From Chondrus crispus (Eukaryota > Rhodophyta > Florideophyceae > Gigartinales > Gigartinaceae): a stretch of DNA of 64,000 bases. This document shows, one piece after another, positions 30,460 to 40,440 of this stretch (position 1 is the stretch's first letter; every line of letters starts with the position of its first letter). Where the stretch lies: positions 327,811 to 391,810 of the forward strand of contig NW_005179250.1 in assembly GCF_000350225.1 (NCBI RefSeq). Reading direction: 5' to 3'. Both the position numbers and the translations under genes were made by a program. The notes beneath the pieces were generated by a model. That model made no database searches and was not told the DNA's origin. It saw only the letters and a program-made list of their open reading frames with translations.

Positions 30460-31822
30460 GTGCCAAATGGGACGAACCATTTAGAAATCGCCCGAAAAAA
30501 ATGCAACAAATTTCTCAAGAGAACAGTGAGCACCTGGGTTTACATAAACAACCTACGAATGATTCAGACACTGAACCATCATCTCCAGATATTGCAGAGA
30601 ATGGAAGCTCGAAAGATAGTGAAGAAGAGAGCTCTACGGCCAAAGAATCCCCCTCATAGCACACTCAATACGCAGACGGGCACTGTGAAGAGAACAATGA
30701 GAGACCAGTAGAATCAATTGCAGGGGCAGCGTCACTAATTGAGGGATCTCAACTGATTGAGGCATCTCAATTATTACCGGTTGGGTGGAAGATTGTGCAG
30801 GGTACACTTGAAGACTTCATGACACAACAAAATGAGTGGAAAATGGTGCAAAGGAAAGCCGATATGGTCATGACTATTATACAAGAAGATGAATCCAATG
30901 AGGACTGCCTGAAACAGGTTGTACGTCACTGCGGTATGGCGATGAAACAGAGCGGCGTGTGCTATATTTTGTGCAATTTTATTCAATTCTCGAAGCTTTT
31001 TTCAATTGTATGTGCGGAGGGCATGGAAATGATGAAGCACCCCATGCTTTACATACAAGATCCGTCAACAATCAAGAAAAGACATTATCGCAGCATCCTC
31101 AAGAGTCAGGATTCATCGCAGCGGTATTCTGGAGATCGCGCGATCGCAGGCGAAAGCATTACTACTCATATGCTAAAGGTTATAGAAGCTCAACCCTTCC
31201 GTCATGGGTGAACTGTGTGACAAACGTAGAACAATCCCGAAATCCCCTCTGCTGTGAACAAGGCAACAACCTTAAAGTTAGAGACATGGAAAAAGATCTC
31301 AGTGTATCTATTCTCGAGCAGTGGTGCAAACCTGCAGGTCTCTGTTATAATCCTAGAGCGGGCTCCATGTCCATGGGTTTGGCATGTTTGGACTTAGGTG
31401 TCCAATACATTGCGCTAGAACATGACTCGGAAATTTTCAGAGCGGCGAAAAGGAAGTTAGTCGCATTCGTTCAAGAGCAAGCCTTCAAGCAAAGAAAACT
31501 GGAGCGAAGTAGTCGGGGAGGAATAAATGAAACGGACAAAGAAAACGAGAAAGAAGGAATGTTCTGCGGGATTGGGGAGAAGCATTGTCGCTTTCCGGGA
31601 TTGGAAACTTCGTTTTCGTGCAAAGCATGCGGCGTAGGAATGCATGATCTATGTGACTGGGCCAAAGTCGTGAGAAACGTAAACGTCGAGTCACGAGAAA
31701 TGGTTGCGGTTTGCTCGGAAAAGTGCTTTGCGCTGGAGAAATGCGTCCATTTCTTCGAAATGGCTGTCTTTTTGGTCCTAGATCTACCACGAAAAATTCT
31801 TTTTACGGGATATGGTCTTTGA
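30460..31822 (+). pseudogene. DNA methyltransferase-like protein with a zinc-finger tail, frame-broken
   Basis: Frame 3 (to 31211, with one TAG near 30658) gives an acidic linker and then a helical domain with DPSTIKKRHYRSIL. Frame 2 then takes over (about 31200-31822). It contains EKDLSVSILEQWCKPAGLC followed by NPRAGSMSMGLACLDLG and IALEHDSEIFRAAKRKL. This is the order and spacing of the S-adenosylmethionine site of N4/N6 DNA methyltransferases (usual form DPFAGSG-TGLAAL-GR-IGIE-D). After it come CKACG, MHDLC and CSEKC, a probable zinc-binding module. The frame change near 31200 and the stop suggest decay. Whether it belonged to the host or to a mobile element is unknown. Confidence 0.45.
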
Positions 31823-32379
31823 ACAAATGCTATCAAAGCTCAGCAGTGTTTGAAGATCATTCAACAGAACGACCAGTGGTCTATGGACATTAAAGCTACT
31901 GTGAAGTTCAAGATGTCTGCTTCTCGGGGAGATCCGAAGAAGTTCTCTTTTGAGATCCATTTCTGTTCATTGGGGTGCCCCGTTCAGCCGGGGTGCTTAG
32001 AAGAAGGGTTTCGAGCTCAAGTCCAGATTGAGATTTTGAATTCCAAAGGTTGAATCTGCGTGTTCTCCCTCTTTGTCGGTGTGGAAGTATGTGCAGCTGC
32101 GCATACAGATACAGCCCTGCTCGCGCCTAAAGCATATGTCGCCCACTTCTAACAAACTATGGGCGTTCCTGAAGTCCTGTGCGTATTTACCAGATATTGA
32201 TGCATGTAATGCTGTGTGCGGCTGTTTGTTTGCTCATTACACGGCACCGCATGCGCTCAAAAAAATAAGCAAATATACGGGGAAAGATTTTTGGACGTAG
32301 GGATTGGGAAATTCGTACCCAGTCGTCACTTCGGCGATCAACGGATCACCAAACGTGCCCTCGAAACATTCCTCCCTAG
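31823..32379. other. No gene recognised
   Basis: Short frames only, no motif. It may be the tail of the methyltransferase-like gene or junction DNA of the fragment mosaic that follows. Confidence 0.3.
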
Positions 32380-32502
32380 TTGACCGGTTCTCTCGACGCA
32401 TCTCTCGTCGCCGCCGACGAGTCGGATGTCGTCACGCTCACCAGCAAGAACCTAGCCGATGTCGTCGCCGAGGACCAGGAGGTCACAAAAAACAGCTCAT
32501 GA
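32380..32502 (+). pseudogene. Protein disulfide isomerase N-terminal fragment
   Basis: One frame reads SLVAADESDVVTLTSKNLAD then VVAEDQEV before a TGA at 32500. This matches the start of a protein disulfide isomerase: the end of the signal peptide, then the first thioredoxin-fold strand (EDDVVVLT-NFDDVV). The expected WCGHC active site does not follow; the frame ends and an Mfd fragment begins within about 15 bases. The fragment is richer in GC than its surroundings. The call is from the pattern only, and the fragment is short. Confidence 0.5.
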
Positions 32503-32514
32503 GAGAGTAAGAAT

Positions 32515-32951
32515 CGACGCCCAATGGACCGATTGCTTTGCAGTGATGTGGGGTTTGGAAAAACCGAAGTTGCAGTTCGAGCGAGGCTCCGGATCTTGGC
32601 AGCTGGAAAGCATGTCGCAATCCTTACCCCCACTACAATTCTGGCGCAGCAACACTACGATACTTTTCGAAGCAGATTTGAAGGGGCCTCCCTCAAAGTC
32701 GCAATGGCCCGCATGACCAGATTTACTTCACGGAAGATAAACATTGAGAACAGGGATAGATTATGCTCTGGAGAGGTGCGCGTCGCCGTAGGTACTGAGA
32801 TGTTACTCAACGACAAATTTATTTTCCAGACCTGGGCTTGCTGATCGTTGAAGAGGAACAGAGATTGGCAGTTAATCGAAAGGAGAAGATTCGAGCCCGA
32901 TACCGCGGTATTGATGCGCTCTTTATTTCAGCTACGCCAATTCCACGCACA
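32515..32951 (+). pseudogene. mfd: Mfd (transcription-repair coupling factor) helicase fragment
   Basis: Reads RPMDRLLCSDVGFGKTEVAV, the Walker A region of Mfd/RecG-type translocases, then LTPTTILAQQHYDTFRSRF, the motif Ia region. After one frame change near 32822 it continues LLIVEEEQRLAVNRKEKI (the DEEQRFG region, with Asp replaced by Glu) and SATPIPRT (motif III). Conservation stops exactly after PRT. Mfd in bacteria and plastids frees RNA polymerase stalled at DNA damage. Only about 140 residues of a protein of roughly 1,000 are present, so this is a fragment. Confidence 0.85.
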
Positions 32952-33563
32952 TTTCCCTTATATGATGATTTTGGAAAGCAATCAGCTGTCGATCTGGTGC
33001 TAAATGGAAGGTAAATTGCAGTTACAGAGGATAATAGTGTATATGTACGGTTGGTGACGGAAGTGCGTATGACGAAAGCGATCGAGAAGCAGATTGAAGC
33101 TTTCAAAAAGGGATTCTACGAGCTCATTCCCTACGACGACATTAGGATCTATAACGAGCTGGAGCTAGAACTACTCATGTCAGGGTTGCCAGACATTGAC
33201 ATGGCTGATTTGAAAGCGAATGTAGAATATACAGGCTACACTGCCGCATCACCGCCGATCACATGGTTCTGGAGATGTAATCATAACATGTATCAAGAAG
33301 ACCTGGCGCGTTCCGTGATGTTTGTGACAGGAAACAGCAAAGCGCCCTTGGAGGGCTTTGAGACACTTCCGGGTATGAATGGGGTGCAAAAATTCCAGAT
33401 TCATTATGTCTCCGGGAACACAGTGCGCCTTCTCTCCGCTCAAACTTGCTTCAATCCAATGGATTTTCCAGAGTATAGAAGCGCAGAGATTTTGTCGGAG
33501 AAACTGCTTCATGCAGTTTGGGAATGCAGCGTTGTGTTTGGCTTTGCATTCGGCGGAAACTAG
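32952..33563 (+). pseudogene. HECT-type ubiquitin ligase C-terminal fragment
   Basis: Directly fused in frame to the Mfd fragment. It starts with a piece of the HECT N-lobe (VDLVLNGR), a TAA at about 33012, then IAVTEDNSVYVRLVTE in the same frame and the full C-lobe: IEKQIEAFKKGFYELIP, ELELLMSGLPDID, GFETLPGMNGVQKFQIH and the catalytic-Cys loop SAQTCFNPMDFPEY. It ends near the normal HECT C-terminus (ECSVVFGFA). The catalytic Cys is present. The missing N-lobe and the nonsense codon make a working ligase unlikely. Confidence 0.88.
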
Positions 33564-36253
33564 TCGTGAAGGCAGGAAGGTTGATGGAAACTGAAATGAA
33601 TGTGCACGCTCTAAGTGGATAATTGCTGTGGTCAGTACAGCATGATGCTGGCGATGTGCGTAGTATGATGGGGAAAGATATCAATAACTATGGGAAAGCA
33701 GGTGATTATTATCCGACGACAGTCGGGCTTAGCTTGTACGTGACGAGGAGTTTGGAGACGTGGTCCGAAGTGGATTTGCCGTTGCACACACTCGAGTGAG
33801 CGGTGCTGATGCAATATCGCAGACCCTAAACTGGGTGACTACAGTACACAGTCCTTAATGAAGATGGTGATCTATCTATTATGCTTGCAATGTATTTGCG
33901 TAGACACACGGAAACAGGGGAACGATGTCTGAAAATGTGAACATGGCTGTCATTTGCGCAATGGGCGGATGAATTGATCTGGGTTGGACGCAATTATTCA
34001 GTGTCTTGGAGAGCAATACTCAGAGGCGTTGAAGTTTTTTCGGACGGATCTCTTTTGCTTGGTTCATCTAACAATTCCCAATCAAGTCCACAAAGTTTGT
34101 CTACACTGCGACTGAAGGGATCGCTGTTCTTACAATATTAAGGCCCGGTGAGCAACGCAAAAAGAGGGACGGCTGTATATATCCCAAGAAGAACCTTCTT
34201 CAGCTCTGCCATGGCAGAAACCCACCGCAACTTGGCATTGCCACACATAACAATATTGATGTAAAGCGGCACGCAGAAGCGCATGTAAAGTCAAGACTAC
34301 TGAACAACTGCGCATGACCTATCTCTTCCGTTGTGAGAGGACGTGCGTGTGTGGCAGATGGCAGATGGCAGGGATGGGGCCGCACGGTCGGGACGAGGAC
34401 ACGAAGGGAGGCCATTTCGAGGGTTTGTGGCAACGGCGGAGGGAGGATCGAGAGGAAAAGGAGAGGGTCCGTCTTCCGGGCACAAATCACTTGCAAAGTT
34501 ACACGTGTGAAACGGGATCCGTTGTTCCAATTGTCGTAATTTTATTTGGTTGGTGGCTGTTCTGTCCGAAGGGAACGGCCAACCCGGGGGTGCATCGCAT
34601 TTTGCACAAAGAAACCTGCTTTCGAATTGAAGAGCTGGGCGAAATGCCTTATGTGCGGCAAGCTCGCATTCGCCAGGTTATGCGCTTGCGGAACATGTAG
34701 TCACCCAGTGCAGCGCACAGTCGCTACCGCGTTCGCCTCCGGTCGCGCGCTACTTTGTTCGAACAGCATGGCACGCTCTTTACGCGAGAGAGGCCGGAGA
34801 GGTTTTTTCTGGTTGTGATGCAGCTGACGAATGCCAGAGGGATTGACGAAGCTGAGAGCCGTGCCAGGTTGGCAATGAGGCACTCGATCGGAAAACCGTG
34901 GCTTCGGGTTGTGTTTTAAGGGCGTAGTCTTCGTTGAACGGCTGTGCACAGAAAGACCTAACTTACTGGCTGGGGACTGTTTGCGAGAGAATTTCTCGCT
35001 TGCGCCAGGCGTTGAATGGGAAGTTTCGGACGGGGTCCAGGGTCCGTGGCGCCATCTGCTGCGCTCCTGTGTACCTCCGCCCCGCGTCAGAATTTGCAAA
35101 CTTTTCTTTATTTTTATGCGACGAAGAAGGCCAGTATGGTGGGCCAAATGTGTTGTCAAAGACATTCTAATCGTCTAGCAGATTTACATATCAGCGCGTA
35201 TACAATTGGGGGTGGCAATCGTCGGGATCCTTTTGTTCAATGCGGGGGGTGATGGGTGACGGCGCCTGCGGGAAGGTGGTGCGGTAATAGGAAGAGGAGC
35301 ACTAGGCGCCTTGCAGTTCTGGTCGTTGCGCCGTAAATAGACGATATGCGCGGATGACTACAGTAAGAATTTAGCCTATTTTTGGTAAAATTGTTAATCT
35401 TTTTACTCTGGAAAATCCTTTTTAGAACCGACTGCAGTTTCAGATGGAGTGGTTTACTATTCCTGTAAATCTTTGAACTGGTCCAGTCTCATACGGCTTC
35501 CTGTAAAACACATGTCTGTCTCTAGCAGATTACTCTCAATTTTTACGTGTCGTCCGCATCAATCGCGGGCCTCCATAATTTCTACATGAAGTTTTAGTCT
35601 AAAACATAGCCCAAATTTTGTATCGGGTTTCAACATCGTTGTGATGCAGGAGCCCGCACGTTGCCTCAGTTGTAGACAACTACGTTCGCTTCATTGAATG
35701 TGACGAAAGGCTTCTAGTCGAAGTCACGTTTCTGTGCCTCACTTCTTGTAAGCTTCTTTATCAAAAGATATTTCAATTATGCCTGTTGACACGAACACAC
35801 CTGTTAGAATATTATTAACTGCAGCACTGTCAAAGACCAAAACAGCACTTGTCCTGGCACTGCGATACACGTTTTGGATAGAACACTAATATTTTTTGTC
35901 CGAGCCACAGAGCTTTCATGAGAAAGTACGTTTTGACGATCACCGCTGAAACGCACTGTATATAACTTCTTTTATAATTATGGGAACGGACACAACACAT
36001 GTCATGAATAGAACTCACGCATAATACGGTTAAAAGCAGAAACAGTTGAAACAATAGTGATGCTTTTGATGGGGAATCAAGCAATTTAAAAATAATAATG
36101 CCTCACAGATTTTTGAAGCAGTCTTTGATCGACTCCACTTAGATGGCGTCTTTTCTCGGCGATTATTCAAACAGAATATCATATTTAACTTCGGTCGACC
36201 TGATGCAGTCCGTTGTATGCTTTTTGCGAACCACCCCACCTCTAACATCACAA
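33564..36253. other. No gene recognised
   Basis: AT-rich DNA with frames up to about 154 codons (for example 34314-34700 +, 34701-35165 -) that carry no motif I know and overlap each other on opposite strands. No repeat structure was seen. Confidence 0.3.
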
Positions 36254-37137
36254 ATGGCTCCAAAGCAGACTCGCAGCTCCAAAGCCGTGCAACTTCTTAT
36301 TGCCAAATTCAGAAGTAGAGAGCTCAGTGGGCGTGAAACCCCAAAAGATGTGTGTGAATCAAATCCTCTTTTCAAGCTTCACAAATTGGCAACTTTTAGA
36401 ACGAGATACAACGTCCTTCGGAAGGAATTTGCTATTGAAGAAGGTATGTATCATTATGGTTTTAAGTTTCACGCATTTCCTCAACTAACGTTTTTACAGT
36501 GAAGAGAGAACATACTGAAGAAACCTATGAGAATGGTCTTAATACCAGGTGTTCAGAGAAAGAGAAGAAGCTGACACCAAAGAAGCCCCGATTGCTTGAG
36601 AGGGACCTAGAACTGTCATCCGAGGACGGCAAAAGTGAGGATGACATTTGTCGGGTTGAGTCTGAACTTTTCTACCATGAGCGAACATTCAAACCTCTTT
36701 ATCTGTTGTCAGAATAAGCTGAGCCCGGAACTATGACAAAGCGAATCCCAGCGGCAATCGTGCTTCCAAGCGGCATCGACAGTGGTGGCTTTTCTTTACG
36801 TGTTGCGGATGGAGGTGAGAACATAGAACTAAAAGTTTTATAGCCGCGCATGCTCGTCGACATGGCAGTGCTACATCGAAAGTGGTTGAACTCGGAGTCA
36901 GGAAATTTAAAAACTTACCATCCCCAGATAGTTGGCTTTGAGAACGCTTTGAAGCAGCTGCGTGGATCCTCTACTGACAGTGTTGAGTCTGTTGCTCGCA
37001 TTCCGCTGCCCGTTTCTGTGCAGCCAGAAATCCATCGAAAACACAATTTGGCATGGAGAGAATTGAGCACACGTATGCTTTACTTGGACCTCAAAGCTGT
37101 GGTCGATAACTACGCTATTACTCGTGATTCAGACTAA
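36254..37137 (+). pseudogene. Intron-containing gene of unknown family with two in-frame stops
   Basis: Exon 1 (36254-36443) encodes MAPKQTRSSKAVQLLIAKFR and a helical block ending YNVLRKEFAIEE. A 56-base intron (36444-36499, GTATGT to TTTTTACAG) splits a Val codon; splicing leads to VKREHTEETYENGLN and a basic KKLTPKKPR segment. The same phase then runs through a TAA (36715) and a TAG (36841) to 37137, with coherent protein around both (MTKRIPAAIVLPSGIDSGGF; LVDMAVLHRKWL; ENALKQLRG). The stretch up to the TAA could still be a short working protein; the longer match suggests decay by nonsense mutation. Family not recognised with certainty. Confidence 0.5.
36444..36499 (+). other. 56-base GT-AG spliceosomal intron
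   Basis: 5' site G-GTATGT, pyrimidine-rich end and AG at 36498-36499, with a CTAAC-like branch motif (36484-36489). Removing it joins two coding parts in one frame. Confidence 0.65.
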
Positions 37138-37570
37138 TTCGAGGTCGTATGGTCTTAGAAACGGCGTGGCATAATCGCATTGCGACAGCCTCGGAGTCAA
37201 ATAAATAATTGCCCTGCCGATGAAGGTAATTTTTCCCAGACATTTTTGAGCAGAGATATCGTACTTACCGCAATCCCCAGCAATAGTACAAGGTCCACTA
37301 CTTTAACTCTGTTTACAGTACTCTTGGGTACAGTTCTAGTGACTATTTGATATGCAGTCTGCCTTATATGAGGCCACTGTGATGCGAAGATCAGACCGAT
37401 GTCTGCGACCCCCAAAGGTGGCGGGGGCGACGGTGAATTTATTCTGTTTGCTATGGTAGCCCGAAATGGCTGTGTGCCTTATCTGTGAGGGCTTCGTTAT
37501 CTGGATGGAACCATTTGTTAGCGTTGTGTTTAGGAAGGCCGAGCGCCGTTGTTGCTTCTGGATGGAACCA
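37138..37570. other. No gene recognised
   Basis: Flank between the decayed gene and the LTR at 37571. Only short frames on both strands. Confidence 0.3.
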
Positions 37571-38572
37571 TGTAGTGCAATGCGCCTGTCGGGCAGAGGC
37601 CGCGGTCCGATGGTCCAGCAAAAACAACAACAGCAACAAAACGAAGAACTGCCGATGGCACAGCGCTACGGAGTGTCCGACTCTCCCTTCTCCGTTTAAC
37701 CGAGCTTGCGACTCGTAGTAGCTCGGATCCCTGATGGGGGGGGGGCACAGAGAAATGGCCCGGCCCGGGATCGGTGTGGTAGAGACTTGCGAAGAGATCT
37801 GCTCGACGAGTGTAGGGTGGGGCGCGTACGTAGGTACCCCGGTTCCACTGGGTTGTAAGGCCAATGCTCGTTGAGCTTCTTCGACACCTTGTAACGCGAC
37901 AAGGCCTTCGACGAGGGCGTCGCAACGCAGCCCGACGGGATGAAATGAAAGTAGCAGCGCTACGTCAACCGTGCCGCCCGATGGCTCGAAACACCTACAC
38001 CGGCTACGTCAACCGTGCCGCCCGATGGCTCGAAACACCTACACCGGTTCGGTCGCAACCGACACCGATGGTACCAACACTGGCTCGTAATACGACGGAG
38101 CCGTTCGAGGGAGACGTCGTTGCAACGGTCTCCGTCGGAAAATGGGTCACAGTAGCAGCGCTACGTCAACTGTGTCGCCCGATGGCTCGAAACACCTACA
38201 CCGGTTCGGTCGCAAACCGAGGCCGATGGCACCAACACAAGATAAGGGAAAAATAGGTAGAATTAGAGATAGAAAAGGATAGGGAAATAAAGGAAAAAGG
38301 AATGGGAACCCCGAGCGATAGAGGATGCCGTAGGCTTAGGTAAAAGGGAGCGTCTTAGTAGAGACGGACTTCGACCAAGGCGACATTCAACTCTGGCAAC
38401 TCGGGTTGGTTTATTGACTTGTTCGGTCAAAGGGCTAAGTTATATAGAGCCCCGCCGGGGCGAGTACAGTAGCTCCCGGCTCTAGATTCTAGATCTAATT
38501 AGTAAATAAATTAAATAATTAAAATAATCGTGCGCTTCGTCGCACACGTGTGTCCCCCAAACCCGGACTACA
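37571..38572 (-). repeat. 3' LTR of a third large LTR element (family 3), left copy
   Basis: On the minus strand it begins TGTAGTCCGGG and ends TTGCACTACA; about 1,002 bp. It matches 59936-60967 in inverted orientation. A long polypyrimidine run follows at 38573-38620, which is a polypurine tract on the minus strand, so this is a 3' LTR and the element body lies to the right. Internal 43-bp units (CTACGTCAACCGTGCCGCCC...) are repeated at about 37965, 38007 and 38160. Confidence 0.8.
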
Positions 38573-38620
38573 GTATCCAATTTTTTTTCCTTTTTCACTT
38601 CCTTCCCCTCCCCTACCCGA
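38573..38620 (-). other. Polypurine tract of the family 3 element
   Basis: Nearly all pyrimidine on +, so purine on the minus strand, directly next to the LTR start TGTAGT. The same motif precedes the inverted copy at 59936. Confidence 0.65.
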
Positions 38621-38748
38621 GACGGGTATTGCACTACATATCCCCCTTCTGGGCGCTCTCGCGCAGCGCCTTCACTCCCTTGCTTCCCAACTTCTTCCTT
38701 TTTCTTCCGACCATCGGTCGCCGCTCGCGTGAGAGTAAGACGATCTCC

Positions 38749-40440
38749 ATGTTTCCTTCATCGGATCCCACTGTCGGACATACCACCCGCGGTCGCCGTG
38801 GTGTGGGCTTCTCACACACGCCTTCCATTCCTAGCGACCTTCCTTCCATACCCCGACTTCCCCCGAACACCAACATTCCTGAACCGGTCTTTCATCCCGA
38901 TCTCCATCCTTCATCAGCCCCTTGTCGATACCCCTCACTAGCCCAGCTCCAAGGTAAATCCATGCGTGACTATCCCTTACTGTACGCGGCCACTCCTTGG
39001 TTTTCCGCCATCGACGTGCGCGACGTCACTAGCATCGGGCGCGACTTTGCCGACGGTGCGGGGATGCTGCCGGGTCACCTTCCCCTTCAAGCCATTTCCT
39101 CCTACGATTGGCGTTCCCGTGTCGCCATTCCCCCTTCTATCCTGCGTCGTTCCTCCCCTCGTGGCCGACAGGGCCTATCCCTGCGGTTCATGGAAGCCGT
39201 TCTCGACCGTCTCGACCTATCCCTATCCGATGCCCTCATCCCTCCGTCCTTCGGATGTGACACGTGGCAGTTTCGCACGGAGGGGGAGCGTGATTACCTT
39301 GACAACCTCCTCAGCTGGACACGGGGTGACCCCGTGCTCGAGGCAGACCGCCTGTGGCATAACCAACTGACGGTGACTAACGATGCCATGTCATACACGC
39401 GCGCAATCCTCCCCCTCAATTTCCCATATATGAAACGCGGGAACATCCCCCTCTTGCAGCATACGGTCCGATTCGAGCGTAAGATGAGATCGGACACGAG
39501 ATATTTCCTAGCTTACCAAATGGTTGAGGCGGGGGAAATTGCTCGGTCACACTACCCCAACCGGTACCAGCAACTCCACTCATGGTGGGGACAATTTGAG
39601 GTCTGCCAAGGGTTTTGGGCAGAGCTCGGTCCCATCCTTACCTACTTTGGAAGTCATCTCACTGATCCTCGTCACGGGTTGTGGGTTGTCTTTTTGACGG
39701 AGTGGTGCGTGAAGGTAGCCGCCACCTTGCTCTGGGAGGCGTACGATTGTTGGCGGCTTTGGTATCTTCCTCCGAAGCTCGTCGAGCTCATGTGCCTTTT
39801 GGACTATACTGTGCCCTTGGGCGGAGCAGACACCGACTTCGAACTGTACTCCTTACTCGAAAAGATCAATCAGGTCGACTGGGATGTTGCTCCCCCTATC
39901 AACTCATCCCGATCCTTGGCGAGGCGACGCCTGTTCTTTTCTCCCGGACGAAGTCACAGTGCGGCGGGTGACTTCGTCTGGTTCAACCCTTGGACATCCG
40001 CCTTGTGCTCTCCGTCCGAAGCGCGCCTCAGTCGCCAATTCGGCAACCAAGTTCCAACTCCTGACGTAGCTCCCATACGAGCCGTAGATCCCCGCGCAGA
40101 CGACGTTTGCCCCCGACCGTCTGCTCCAGATTCCCCTCTCCCTGCAGCCCCTAGCGCTGCTCCTCCTGCTGTCGATATTCCCTCGGCAGGGCATACCGAA
40201 ACTCTGTCGGTTAGGGCAGCGTTGCCTTCCCCACCGTCCCCATCAATTCCCAAAAAGAGCGACGGAGCCATTGACATCTACTGCACATTGCTCCGCGCTC
40301 ATGGCATCGAAGGTGAAGCTCTCCAAGGGGCTTCCTTCGATGATTTGCGAGTCCTTGCTCGACTCGTTACCTCACGACCGAAGAGAAAACCCTTGGGTGT
40401 GCCGCCCAATGACCTGCCGCTTAGAGCGACTTCCCCGTGA
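38749..40440 (+). CDS. Antisense ORF of the family 3 element (aORF family)
   Basis: 563 codons from the ATG at 38749; the frame is open back to 38530, but the extra segment is pyrimidine-tract sequence. It lies on the strand opposite the element sense, next to the 3' LTR, as in elements 1 and 2. It shares with the element 2 antisense protein FERKMR (242-247), YFG (299-301), FLTEW (315-319), LP (340), a Leu-rich block then VDW (376-378), and GDFV (407-410). Spacing matches within a few residues. A Pro/Ala/Ser-rich linker and a short C-terminal helical block (LLRAHGIEGEALQGASFDDL) follow. It has no stop, no signal peptide and no membrane segment. No domain is recognised. Gag and pol of this element are not in the window. 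Confidence 0.75.
   Translation: MFPSSDPTVGHTTRGRRGVGFSHTPSIPSDLPSIPRLPPNTNIPEPVFHPDLHPSSAPCRYPSLAQLQGKSMRDYPLLYAATPWFSAIDVRDVTSIGRDFADGAGMLPGHLPLQAISSYDWRSRVAIPPSILRRSSPRGRQGLSLRFMEAVLDRLDLSLSDALIPPSFGCDTWQFRTEGERDYLDNLLSWTRGDPVLEADRLWHNQLTVTNDAMSYTRAILPLNFPYMKRGNIPLLQHTVRFERKMRSDTRYFLAYQMVEAGEIARSHYPNRYQQLHSWWGQFEVCQGFWAELGPILTYFGSHLTDPRHGLWVVFLTEWCVKVAATLLWEAYDCWRLWYLPPKLVELMCLLDYTVPLGGADTDFELYSLLEKINQVDWDVAPPINSSRSLARRRLFFSPGRSHSAAGDFVWFNPWTSALCSPSEARLSRQFGNQVPTPDVAPIRAVDPRADDVCPRPSAPDSPLPAAPSAAPPAVDIPSAGHTETLSVRAALPSPPSPSIPKKSDGAIDIYCTLLRAHGIEGEALQGASFDDLRVLARLVTSRPKRKPLGVPPNDLPLRATSP

Noticed and set aside
36715..36843. A non-standard genetic code (TAA/TAG read as amino acids), suggested by in-frame stops in several conserved ORFs
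   Set aside because: Intact ORFs here (transposase, gag, element 2 pol, antisense ORFs) end normally at TAA, TAG or TGA. The interrupted ones also have frameshifts or missing parts, so pseudogene decay explains them.
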